Origin: Nitriliruptoraceae bacterium
Lineage (GTDB): Bacteria > Actinomycetota > Nitriliruptoria > Nitriliruptorales > Nitriliruptoraceae
Direction of reading: 5' to 3'
Assembly (NCBI GenBank): GCA_007117945.1
Contig: SKTN01000012.1
Location: 1-8,609 of the forward strand
DNA: 8,609 nt
Below are positions 1-5,812 of the stretch, piece by piece. The notes under the pieces were generated by a model. It saw nothing but the letters and a program-made list of their open reading frames with translations. It made no database searches and was not told the origin of the DNA. The translations under genes and the position numbers were made by a program. The first letter of the stretch is position 1. The number at the start of each line of letters is the position of its first letter.

Positions 1-36
1 GAGCCAGAAGGACCCGCGGAGCCAGAAGGACCCGCG
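1..36. repeat. 18-bp tandem repeat, two exact copies
   Basis: The unit GAGCCAGAAGGACCCGCG occurs at 1-18 and again at 19-36 without mismatch, and a third copy seems to begin with GAG at 37. More copies may lie off the left edge. The length is a multiple of three, so in plus frame 1 it encodes EPEGPA twice. Confidence 0.9.
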
Positions 37-105
37 GAGTCCCCGCCGGCAGCTGCACTGCCGGCGCCTCCCCCGTGCGAACCACCTACCACGACGACGT
101 CCTGA
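1..105 (+). CDS. Possible C-terminal tail of a plus-strand gene (partial, starts off left edge)
   Basis: Reading frame 1 is open from the first base to a TGA at 103-105 and encodes 34 residues rich in Pro, Glu and Ala, ending in four Thr and a Ser. It opens with two copies of EPEGPA, followed by ESPPAAALPAPP. If real, this is a disordered C-terminal tail of a gene whose body lies to the left, convergent with the minus-strand gene ending at 220. No domain is visible and no function can be proposed. The third codon positions are less GC-rich than in the confident genes, which weakens the case, although low-complexity tails often deviate. It could equally be non-coding repeat DNA. Confidence 0.4.
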   Translation, partial: EPEGPAEPEGPAESPPAAALPAPPPCEPPTTTTS

Positions 106-219
106 CCTGCCCCCAGGCCTGGTCGCCACCGTACCAGAACGCATGTTCGAGTCAAGCTGCTCCACGACGAAGTACCTCGATGTGCGCGGAGCATGACCCC
201 GCGAGCTTCAAGCGCATGT

Positions 220-885
220 TCAGCCCGACCCGGCGCCCGCCGCGACCTCGAGGCGCGCCGGGCCCTCCAGGCGTGCCATGCCCGCCAGGTCCGGCCTGCC
301 CTGCAGCTCCGCCATGCCCTGGAGATCCTCCAGTACCTGGAGGACCTCACCGCCGGACCCGATAGCAGCGACCTCGGTGATGGTGACCGGGCCCTCGAAC
401 ACCTCGACGTGGACCCGGTGCCAACCGACGACGCGCACGCTGGCCTCGCGCACGCCCCGCTCGAGGGTGGTGAGACGTACCGAGTCCGCGGCCAGAGGCG
501 CGGAGCCGACGACCACGGTCACCGAGCGCTCTCCCGTCAGCGCATCGGTGAAGGCGTGCTCCTCGGCCTGCAGTCCCCCGGGCCATCGCAGGCCCCGGGA
601 GCCGGCCGTCTCGTCGTCGTGGTGCGACTCGAAGCTCGGCGCGAGCACACCCGGTGTCACCTGTACCTGCCAGGACCCCGCCTGGGCACTGCCCTGCGCC
701 AGGGTCCAGGGCACCGCCGCCGTCACCCCGGCAGCTGCCAGCAGCACCGCGGTGACAGCCGCCAACGCCAAGGCCCGTCGCCGAGCCGGTACCGGCTCCA
801 GACCGGGGATCGGCTCCAGACCGGGGCTCGGCTCCGGTCCGGGGCTCGGCTCCGATCGGTCCGTTCCCTCGTCACCTGTCGTCAG
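220..885 (-). CDS. Membrane-anchored protein of unknown function with Pro-rich N-terminal repeats
   Basis: I do not recognise this protein. From a CTG at 885 it would be 221 residues. Residues 11-34 are a Pro-rich cytoplasmic stretch built from EPSPGP, EPSPGL, EPIPGL and EPVPAR, followed by RRR and one hydrophobic helix (LALAAVTAVLLAAAGVTAAV). An extracytoplasmic domain of about 160 residues follows, with no cysteines and no motif I can name; its end is rich in Gly, Leu and Ala. The start is uncertain. The only standard start in frame is TTG at 771, which has no Shine-Dalgarno sequence and cuts off the Arg cluster. The CTG at 883-885 overlaps the stop of the upstream acyltransferase (CTGA) and has GAGGAGG four bases before it. 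The coding frame continues smoothly upstream of the TTG, supporting the longer form. Its pairing with the acyltransferase suggests co-translation, but a shared function is only inference. Confidence 0.6.
   Translation of the reverse strand: MTTGDEGTDRSEPSPGPEPSPGLEPIPGLEPVPARRRALALAAVTAVLLAAAGVTAAVPWTLAQGSAQAGSWQVQVTPGVLAPSFESHHDDETAGSRGLRWPGGLQAEEHAFTDALTGERSVTVVVGSAPLAADSVRLTTLERGVREASVRVVGWHRVHVEVFEGPVTITEVAAIGSGGEVLQVLEDLQGMAELQGRPDLAGMARLEGPARLEVAAGAGSG
793..852 (-). repeat. Degenerate 18-bp tandem repeat coding EP-x-P-G-x
   Basis: Units start at 793, 811 and 829, with a partial one at 847. On the plus strand each begins CGGCTCC and ends GGGG(A/C)T. The first two differ by one base and the third by a few. 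In the minus-strand frame they encode the Pro-rich hexapeptides before the membrane helix. The synonymous and conservative changes (S/I/V at position 3) suggest that this frame is translated. Confidence 0.85.
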
Positions 886-1805
886 GACGCCTCCTCGCGT
901 GGCTCCTGCCCCGCATCGTCGTCGTCAACCCGCGCGTCGGCAACCTCGGCGACCACCTCCTCGATGGAGTCACTGAACGCGGTGTCCCGGATGGCCTTCG
1001 CCTGCTCCGCGGGGCCGGAGCGCTGCCACCGCTCGGCGAGACCGCGCAGGAACGCGTCGGCCTCGGCTGGCTCGGGAGCCCCGCCCCCGAGCCGAGCCGG
1101 CACCCACCACGCGCCGGCCGGTGCCCCGTCGGGGTAGCTGCGCTGCACCTCGTCGAGCAGGGTCGCGATGCGCTCGCGCAGCGCGGTGGTCAGTTGCTCG
1201 GGATCGTCGCCCGGGGCCGGGTGGAAGGGCTCGCCGTAGCGCACGGTGACCGGCAGGCGCCACGACCAGCGGGGCCGACGGCCGACGGTGTGGAAACGGT
1301 GGGAACCCCAGGACACCGTGGGCACGATGGGTACCCCGGCCGCTGCGGCCATCCGCACCGCACCGGGCTTGAAGGGCAGCAACTCCAGGGACGGCGAGAT
1401 GGTCTGCTCCGGCAGCACCAGCACCAACTCACCACCCTTCAGCGCCTCGATGGCGTCCCGCAGGGCCGCGCCGCCGGAACCTCGGTGCACGGGGATGTGC
1501 TCGGCGCGGCGCATGAACCACCCGAAACCGCGGGCACGGAACAACGAGGCCTTCGCGAGGATGCGCACGGGCCGGTCCCACTGGCGGTACGGCAGCCACC
1601 CCGAGGTGAAGAAGTCCCAGAAGGAGGTGTGGTTCGCGGCGATCACCACGCCACCGTGGCGAGGGAGGTGCTCGGCACCCTCGACGGTGACGCGCCAGCG
1701 TTGCAGGCGCATCACGGCGAAGGCCAGCCAGGCGGCGAAGCGGTAGGCGAGGCTCGGGCGCGGATCACCGTTCGTGGCGGCCCCGCGGGCGTCAGCTCGG
1801 GACAT
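882..1805 (-). CDS. PlsC-family 1-acyl-glycerol-3-phosphate acyltransferase, copy 1 of 3
   Basis: Lysophospholipid acyltransferase of 307 residues, expected to transfer a fatty acyl group to a lysophosphatidate-like acceptor at the inner face of the membrane. A hydrophobic stretch spans about residues 23-40. The catalytic HX4D motif is NHTSFWD (H59, D64). Motif III is PEQTISPS at 132-139 in place of the usual PEGTRS, and motif IV is VPIVPTVSWG (158-167). The shared signature YPDGAPAGAWWVPARLGG covers 224-241. A charged, acidic tail of about 60 residues follows, not found in copy 2. ATG 1805 was chosen because GGAGG lies five bases upstream and the short N-terminus matches the sister genes. 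A second ATG at 1856 also has GGAGG (eight bases away) and would add 17 residues. The gene ends in the CTGA overlap with the unknown membrane protein. The acyl acceptor cannot be told from sequence. Confidence 0.88.
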   Translation of the reverse strand: MSRADARGAATNGDPRPSLAYRFAAWLAFAVMRLQRWRVTVEGAEHLPRHGGVVIAANHTSFWDFFTSGWLPYRQWDRPVRILAKASLFRARGFGWFMRRAEHIPVHRGSGGAALRDAIEALKGGELVLVLPEQTISPSLELLPFKPGAVRMAAAAGVPIVPTVSWGSHRFHTVGRRPRWSWRLPVTVRYGEPFHPAPGDDPEQLTTALRERIATLLDEVQRSYPDGAPAGAWWVPARLGGGAPEPAEADAFLRGLAERWQRSGPAEQAKAIRDTAFSDSIEEVVAEVADARVDDDDAGQEPREEAS

Positions 1806-1810
1806 CACTT

Positions 1811-1815
1811 CCTCC
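1811..1815 (-). promoter_or_regulatory. Shine-Dalgarno GGAGG for acyltransferase copy 1
   Basis: The minus strand reads GGAGGAAGTGATG, placing GGAGG five bases before ATG 1805. It decides the preferred start. A competing GGAGG lies eight bases before ATG 1856, so initiation from both sites is possible. Confidence 0.6.
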
Positions 1816-1936
1816 GAGGTGCGGTCGCGGAACCGTCCCCGGACCGCGGGCATCATGACCTGTGCCTCCCCGTTCGTCCAGCGCACGCCTCGTGGACGGC
1901 GGCTATCGCGCACGGGGCGTTGACCGGCGACGCGTC

Positions 1937-1973
1937 GACACCGAGGTGGTGGGCAGCACGCCACCTCGGTGTC
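1937..1973 (-). terminator. Perfect 13-bp stem-loop between acyltransferase copies 2 and 1
   Basis: GACACCGAGGTGG (1937-1949) and CCACCTCGGTGTC (1961-1973) are exact reverse complements around an 11-base loop. The hairpin lies about 65 bases downstream of the copy 2 stop and 130 bases before the copy 1 start. No T-run follows on either strand, so it would be a tail-less terminator of the kind proposed for high-GC actinobacteria. It could instead be an RNA-processing site or an inverted-repeat operator for the downstream gene. Confidence 0.55.
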
Positions 1974-2035
1974 CCACAGGCCGGCAGCGCGGAACACCGC
2001 ACCAGCGGGACCACCAGCCCCCGCGGGACGTCACC

Positions 2036-2776
2036 TCACGGCGCAGGCGCACCGCCGCCGAGCCGGGCGGGTACCCACCACGCGCCCTGCGGCGTCCCGT
2101 CCGGGTAGCCGCGCTGCAACCGGTCCAGCAACCGGCTGGTCGTGGCCTCCAGGCGTCCGGTCACCGCCACGACATCGGCGTCCTCCCCCACCTCGAGGGG
2201 TGGTGCGAAGGCGACCTCGACGGGGATCGCCCAGGCACGCCGCACGTTGCAGGGGTAGCCCGTGGTGACCAGCCGGTGGCTGCCCCAGCTCGCACTCGGC
2301 ACCAGCGGGACGCCGGCCTGCTGCGCCATCCGGGCAGCCCCGGTGCGCATCGGCTGCACCTCGAAGGTGGTGGAGATCCGGGCCTCCGGGGCGACGAGCA
2401 CCAACCCACCGCCCCGCAGCACCTGCACCGCCGCCTCCAGGGATGCGGCGCGCCCCTCCCGGGTCTCGCGTTGCACCGGCACCGCCGACACCAACCGCAC
2501 GATCCAACGGAAGCGGCGCCGTTGCCACAGGTCCGCACGGGCCAGCACGTGGACCGGGCGTCCGAGGCGCCGGTAGATGTCCAGCGCGGTGACGACGAAG
2601 TCGACGTGGCTGCTGTGGCTGAAGGTGATGACCGCGCCGCCCCGGGCCGGTACGTGCTCGAGGCCGTAGGTGCGTACCCGCCACCGGGCGAGGCGGGTGC
2701 AGGCGATGGCGAGCCAGGCGATCAGACGGAAGCCCGGTCTCGGCCTGTCGCTGCGGCCGGCGACGGAGCGCGTCAC
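2036..2776 (-). CDS. PlsC-family acyltransferase, copy 2 of 3 (divergent motif III)
   Basis: Acyltransferase of 246 residues, the shortest of the three. A hydrophobic segment lies at about residues 17-28. The HX4D motif is SHSSHVD (H54, D59). Motif III is APEARISTTFEV (129-140), where Q-T of the sister copies is replaced by A-R and the following residues also differ, so acyl-acceptor handling may differ. Motif IV is VPLVPSASWG (157-166). The signature YPDGTPQGAWWVPARLGG (224-241) is nearly the C-terminus, followed only by five residues. The start is GTG 2776, because it overlaps the copy 3 stop as GTGA (2773-2776) and leaves a short N-terminus like the other copies. There is no convincing Shine-Dalgarno sequence, fitting translational coupling to the upstream gene. 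The frame remains open to a GTG at 3016, but that stretch overlaps the copy 3 tail and has no family resemblance. Confidence 0.88.
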   Translation of the reverse strand: MTRSVAGRSDRPRPGFRLIAWLAIACTRLARWRVRTYGLEHVPARGGAVITFSHSSHVDFVVTALDIYRRLGRPVHVLARADLWQRRRFRWIVRLVSAVPVQRETREGRAASLEAAVQVLRGGGLVLVAPEARISTTFEVQPMRTGAARMAQQAGVPLVPSASWGSHRLVTTGYPCNVRRAWAIPVEVAFAPPLEVGEDADVVAVTGRLEATTSRLLDRLQRGYPDGTPQGAWWVPARLGGGAPAP

Positions 2777-3693
2777 CCCGACGACCCCGTCGTCGGCCCG
2801 TCCTGGTCCGACGACCCGTCGGACGCCTGCGACCCGCCGGATCGGTACGACCCCACGGAACGACCCGGCCCCGCGGGCCCCGATCCACCCGGCCTCGCGG
2901 GCCCCGATCCACCCGCCCTGTCCGGGGCGGTGGACCACCCCTGCTCCCGTTGCTGGTGCTCGCGCAGCACCTCCTCGTGGGTCGGTGCTGTCCCACCGAG
3001 TCGGGCCGGTACCCACCGTGCTCCGGGTGGCGTGCCATCGGGGTAGGAGCGCTGCACGGCATCGAGCAACCCCTCGAGCCGCCTCGTGAGCTCGGCGGTG
3101 GCATGGATCGGATCGGCGTCCGACGGCACCTCGAGGGGCGGACCGAAGCGCACCGTCACGGGCAGCTTCCGCAGCAGGCGCTTGGGTGCCCCCTTGGTGA
3201 GGGCCCGGTGCGTGCCCCAGCCCGCCACGGGGACCACGGGCACCCCCGCCTGCTGCGCCATGCGGACGGCACCGGTGCGCAGCGGCAGCAGTTCCAGGGA
3301 GCGGGAGATGGTCTGCTCGGGTGCGACCGCCACGAGATCGCCGCCGGCGAGCGCTGCCGTCGCCGAGGCGAAGGCCTGGTGCCGCGCGGTCATCGAGGCG
3401 CGGTCAACGGGGATCGCCCCCGCCCACCGCACGAGCCACCCGACCTTGCGGCTGGACCAGATCTCCCGCTTGGCGAGGAAGCGCAGCGGCCGACGCAGGG
3501 TGCGCACCACGGGCCAGCCCACCATCACGAAATCGAGGTAGCTGTGGTGGTTGAAGGCCAGCACGGCGCCGCCTCGGCGTGGTACGTGCTCCAGCCCCTG
3601 CACGTCGATCCGCCAGCCCAGCAGGCGCACGACAGCGATCACGAGCGCCGCGATCACCCGCCAGCGCCAGCTCAGCCGCGGTCCTCTGCCCAT
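2773..3693 (-). CDS. PlsC-family acyltransferase, copy 3 of 3, with Gly/Ser/Pro-rich tail
   Basis: Acyltransferase of 306 residues and first of the three to be transcribed. A hydrophobic segment spans about residues 11-28. The HX4D motif is NHHSYLD (H49, D54). Motif II-like IPVDRAS is at 94-100, motif III is APEQTISRSLELLPLRTG (124-141), and motif IV is VPVVPVAGWG (151-160). The PEQTISRS form resembles mycobacterial and other actinobacterial PlsC proteins as I recall them, so this is probably the most canonical copy. The signature YPDGTPPGARWVPARLGG covers 217-234. The last 50 or so residues are low complexity (GGSGPARP, GGSGPAGP, then Ser/Gly/Asp) and probably disordered. ATG 3693 was preferred over GTG 3750: the extra 19 residues are not family-like and a TANNNT element sits seven bases before the ATG. 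The next gene overlaps by four bases. Confidence 0.9.
   Translation of the reverse strand: MGRGPRLSWRWRVIAALVIAVVRLLGWRIDVQGLEHVPRRGGAVLAFNHHSYLDFVMVGWPVVRTLRRPLRFLAKREIWSSRKVGWLVRWAGAIPVDRASMTARHQAFASATAALAGGDLVAVAPEQTISRSLELLPLRTGAVRMAQQAGVPVVPVAGWGTHRALTKGAPKRLLRKLPVTVRFGPPLEVPSDADPIHATAELTRRLEGLLDAVQRSYPDGTPPGARWVPARLGGTAPTHEEVLREHQQREQGWSTAPDRAGGSGPARPGGSGPAGPGRSVGSYRSGGSQASDGSSDQDGPTTGSSG
2872..2914 (-). repeat. 24-bp period repeat coding the GGSGPA(R/G)P tail
   Basis: A 19-base identical segment, CGCGGGCCCCGATCCACCC on the plus strand, occurs at 2872-2890 and 2896-2914. The period is 24 bases, so it is in frame. It encodes two copies of an eight-residue Gly/Ser/Pro unit in the tail of acyltransferase copy 3. 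Confidence 0.85.
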
Positions 3694-3700
3694 GGAGCGG

Positions 3701-3706
3701 AGCGTA
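3701..3706 (-). promoter_or_regulatory. Candidate -10 element of a leaderless promoter for the acyltransferase cluster
   Basis: The minus strand reads TACGCT, then seven bases (CCGCTCC), then ATG 3693. A TANNNT hexamer placed so that transcription starts at the A of the ATG is the usual layout of actinobacterial leaderless genes, and there is no Shine-Dalgarno sequence here. No good TTGAC-like -35 was found. TANNNT is a common hexamer, so this is a suggestion only. Confidence 0.4.
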
Positions 3707-3762
3707 GACACGCCCGGCCGGGACGTGCCCGACTCCGCGACCAGGGGCACCCAGGGGCGCGC

Positions 3763-4968
3763 TCAGCCCTCCAGCAGCCCGTCCACCGCATCGAGGAGGC
3801 GGTCGACGACCGCGTGGCTCGCACCCTCACCCATCAGACCGACGCGCCAGGCACGCCCCGCGAAGGGGCCGAGCCCCCCGCCCACCTCGATGCCGTGCTC
3901 CTCGAGGAGCCGCCGGCGCAGGTCCGCCTCGTCGATCCCGTCCGGCCAGGCCAGGGTGGTCAGCTGCGGCAGGCGCGTCGCAGCGTCGGCGAGCAGCTCG
4001 GTGTCGCGGTCCTGGATGTGCTCCTGGAACAACCTGCCCACCTCGGCGTGGCGTGCCCAACGGGACTCGAGCCCCTCGGCCAGCACCCGCCGCAGGCCCT
4101 CGTGGAGCCCCAGCAGGCTGGAGATGGGTGCGGTGTGGTGGTACGCGCGCTCGGCACCCCAGTAGCGCTGGATCGCGGCGACATCGAGGTACCAGGACCG
4201 CACCGGGGTGGTGCGTGCGGCCACGACCTCCTCGGCCTTGGGGCTGAAGGTGATGGGCGCGAGTCCGGGCGGGACCGACAGGCATTTCTGGGTGCCGGAG
4301 TAGACGACGTCGAGGTGCCACTGGTCCACCTCGACGGGGACCCCGGCCAGTCCCGTGACGGTGTCCACCAGGAAGAGCGTCGGGGTGTCGGCCAACAGCG
4401 CGCCGACCTCCTCGAGGGGTTGGTGGACCCCGGTCGAGGTCTCCGCATGCACGAGGGCGACGGCCCGCGCGTCGGGGTGCTCGGCCAGGGCTGACGCGAC
4501 CTGGTCGGTGGGGATGGCGCGCCCCCAGGGCTGCTCGAGGGTCACCACCTCGGCGCCGGCTCGGCGGGCGGTGTCGGCGATCCGTCCGCCGAACACGCCG
4601 TTGACACCCACGATCATGGTGTCGCCGGGCTCCACGATGTTCACCACCGAGGTCTCCATGCCGGCGCTGCCCGTCCCGGAGACCGCGTAGGTCAGCCGGT
4701 TGCTCGTGCGGAACACCTGTCGCAGCATGGCCGCCAGCTGGTCGGTGACCTCGAGGAACCACGGATCGAGGTGGCCGATCATCCCCCGCGCCTGCGCCGC
4801 GAGCACGTCCGGGTGTACGGGTGAGGGCCCCGGACCGAGCAACAGGCGCTCCGGTGGCTGCGCGGGCGAGGTCAGGGGCACCCGGGGGTGGGTGGCCTCC
4901 TCGGCGGTGGCCTCGGGGGCGGCGGCCGGGGTGGGGTCCGGCGTGGGATCTGCTGCGGGGTCAGCCAC
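3763..4968 (-). CDS. Alanine/serine-glyoxylate-type aminotransferase (class V, PLP)
   Basis: A 401-residue PLP enzyme that aligns end to end, from memory, with human alanine-glyoxylate aminotransferase. It would move the amino group of alanine or serine to glyoxylate, giving glycine. Landmarks: LLLGPGPSPVHP (42-53), SGTGSAGMET (97-106, phosphate-binding loop), VDTVTGLAG (201-209, D202 for the pyridine nitrogen), YSGTQKCLSVPPG (223-235, K228 the Schiff-base lysine), YHHTAPISSLLGLHEGL (276-292), GGGLGPFAGRAWRVGLMG (363-380, R376 for the substrate carboxylate). The 26-residue spacing of D202 and K228 equals that in the human enzyme. The first 35 residues are a Pro/Ala/Asp extension with DPTPDPTP, probably disordered. 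The start is GTG 4968, with AAGGAG ten bases upstream. The exact amino donor is not certain; serine-glyoxylate or serine-pyruvate activity is possible. The gap to the next acyltransferase is 69 bases. Confidence 0.88.
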   Translation of the reverse strand: MADPAADPTPDPTPAAAPEATAEEATHPRVPLTSPAQPPERLLLGPGPSPVHPDVLAAQARGMIGHLDPWFLEVTDQLAAMLRQVFRTSNRLTYAVSGTGSAGMETSVVNIVEPGDTMIVGVNGVFGGRIADTARRAGAEVVTLEQPWGRAIPTDQVASALAEHPDARAVALVHAETSTGVHQPLEEVGALLADTPTLFLVDTVTGLAGVPVEVDQWHLDVVYSGTQKCLSVPPGLAPITFSPKAEEVVAARTTPVRSWYLDVAAIQRYWGAERAYHHTAPISSLLGLHEGLRRVLAEGLESRWARHAEVGRLFQEHIQDRDTELLADAATRLPQLTTLAWPDGIDEADLRRRLLEEHGIEVGGGLGPFAGRAWRVGLMGEGASHAVVDRLLDAVDGLLEG

Positions 4969-5052
4969 GGTGACGGGTCTCCTTGCCGGGAGCGGTCGTG
5001 GACGGCGGCGCCTCGACGGTCGGCGGTCGGCGCGCGCTCGTGGGGCCTCCCG

Positions 5053-5058
5053 ACGCTA
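5053..5058 (-). promoter_or_regulatory. Candidate -10 (TAGCGT) upstream of the aminotransferase
   Basis: The minus strand reads CCCGTTAGCGTCG at 5063-5051, containing TAGCGT, about 85 bases before the GTG start. A nearly identical string (CCCGTTAGGCTCG) precedes tnaA. No clear -35 was found at 16-18 bases. Confidence 0.3.
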
Positions 5059-5072
5059 ACGGGTCTGCAACT

Positions 5073-5088
5073 GCGGTGACGACACCGC
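5073..5088 (-). terminator. Short 6-bp hairpin downstream of the YdcZ-like gene
   Basis: GCGGTG (5073-5078) and CACCGC (5083-5088) pair around the tetraloop ACGA (plus strand). The hairpin lies about 100 bases downstream of the YdcZ-like stop and has no T-run. Short GC stems are frequent by chance at this base composition. Confidence 0.25.
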
Positions 5089-5142
5089 TCCCGGTCAGAC
5101 CGCCGGTCCGCACCGCCACCGGGGCGTCCGCCGTCCCGTCCC

Positions 5143-5216
5143 GCTCACGACGCCACACCACCCCGGCTGACCCCCAGCCAGCCCCTGCTCACGACGCCAC
5201 ACCACCCCGGCTGACC
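5143..5216. repeat. 30-bp direct repeat duplicating the 3' end of the YdcZ-like gene
   Basis: A 30-base segment at 5187-5216, covering the last eight codons and stop of the YdcZ-like gene (VSRGGVAS and TGA), is repeated exactly at 5143-5172. The copies are separated by 14 bases, giving a period of 44. The downstream copy is outside the gene. The period is not a multiple of three, so it could not have arisen as an in-frame expansion. Confidence 0.92.
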
Positions 5217-5635
5217 ACGAGGTACGCGCCGGCCACGAGCAGCAGGGCGCCGACGATCCGGACGGGGTCGAGGGGGATCGTGCGCGCGAGCACCCCCGAG
5301 GACTCCAGGGCGAAGCCCACCGCCAACTGCACCCCGGTCACCACCGCCAGGGTCGAGGCGAGCCCGAGCCCCGCGACCGCCACCGCGATCCCGGTGACCA
5401 GGAGCAACCCGGCGACCCCACCCAGCAGTACCCACGGGATCTCCCGCACCACCGCGAACTGGAACCCCAGCCGCGGGCTGACGACGAGGATCACCACCCC
5501 GACGACCAGCCCACCGACGTGGACCCAGGTCGAGGCCACGAGCGGGTTGAGTCGCTCCCCCGCGGCACCGATGATCGCCGACTGCACGGCGATCAGGCAG
5601 CCGGCGAAGATGGCAGCGGGCAGCGCGAGGTTCAC
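5189..5635 (-). CDS. YdcZ/DUF606-type small membrane protein (DMT superfamily)
   Basis: An integral membrane protein of 148 residues with about five predicted helices: roughly 4-24, 33-53, 67-88, 92-112 and 125-142. Landmarks resembling the DUF606/YdcZ group of the drug/metabolite transporter superfamily are NPLVASTWVHVGGL after helix 1, PWVLLGGVAGLLLV in helix 3, and a closing GALLLVAGAYLV helix. The length suits this family, which has half the helices of ten-helix EamA transporters and may work as a dimer. The substrate is unknown. Its place between tryptophanase and an aminotransferase makes export of an amino acid or indole-like product conceivable, but that rests on neighbourhood alone. 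The start is GTG 5635 with CCGGAG five bases upstream. The last codons lie in a 30-bp duplication. Confidence 0.75.
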   Translation of the reverse strand: MNLALPAAIFAGCLIAVQSAIIGAAGERLNPLVASTWVHVGGLVVGVVILVVSPRLGFQFAVVREIPWVLLGGVAGLLLVTGIAVAVAGLGLASTLAVVTGVQLAVGFALESSGVLARTIPLDPVRIVGALLLVAGAYLVVSRGGVAS

Positions 5636-5663
5636 GGCGACTCCGGTCGATCGGGTGGGGTGT

Positions 5664-5812
5664 CGGGGCGGTCACGCTCAGCGGCGGTCACGGCCACGGC
5701 AGCGGCCCGGGCATGGCAACAGGCACGTTCACGGTCACGGCTACGACCACGCTCCCGGCACCGACCGCAGCCACAGCCGCGGTCACGGCCACGACCTCGG
5801 CATCAGCCTGCC
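5664..5812. repeat. Degenerate TCACGGC-rich low-complexity stretch between tnaA and the YdcZ-like gene
   Basis: Variants of CGGTCACGGCCACG recur about every 10-50 bases, with clear copies near 5685, 5734 and 5778 on the plus strand and many partial ones. In plus frames it would read as Thr/Val/Ala-rich or His/Gly/Arg-rich peptides, with no start signal or family likeness. I treat it as non-coding. No strong hairpin was found in it. Confidence 0.6.

Noticed and set aside
106..219. Terminator between the convergent left-end reading frames
   Set aside because: Only a 10-base palindrome (CCAGGCCTGG) and a 5-bp stem were found, which are too weak at this GC content. The 9-base direct repeat CGCATGTTC at 140 and 213 is also within chance.
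1806..1997. Extended N-terminus of acyltransferase copy 1 from a start near 1997
   Set aside because: The added residues are Arg/Pro/Cys-rich without family likeness, and that stretch contains the perfect 13-bp hairpin. ATG 1805 or 1856 has a good ribosome binding site.
2777..3016. Extended N-terminus of acyltransferase copy 2 from 3016
   Set aside because: It lies wholly over the C-terminus of copy 3 in another frame and shows no conserved residues. GTG 2776 gives the typical 4-base overlap.
2950..4494. Long plus-strand open frame (514 codons) antisense to the aminotransferase and acyltransferase copy 3
   Set aside because: It is the shadow of strongly conserved minus-strand genes in GC-rich DNA. 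The composition is His/Arg/Gly/Pro-rich with no domain.
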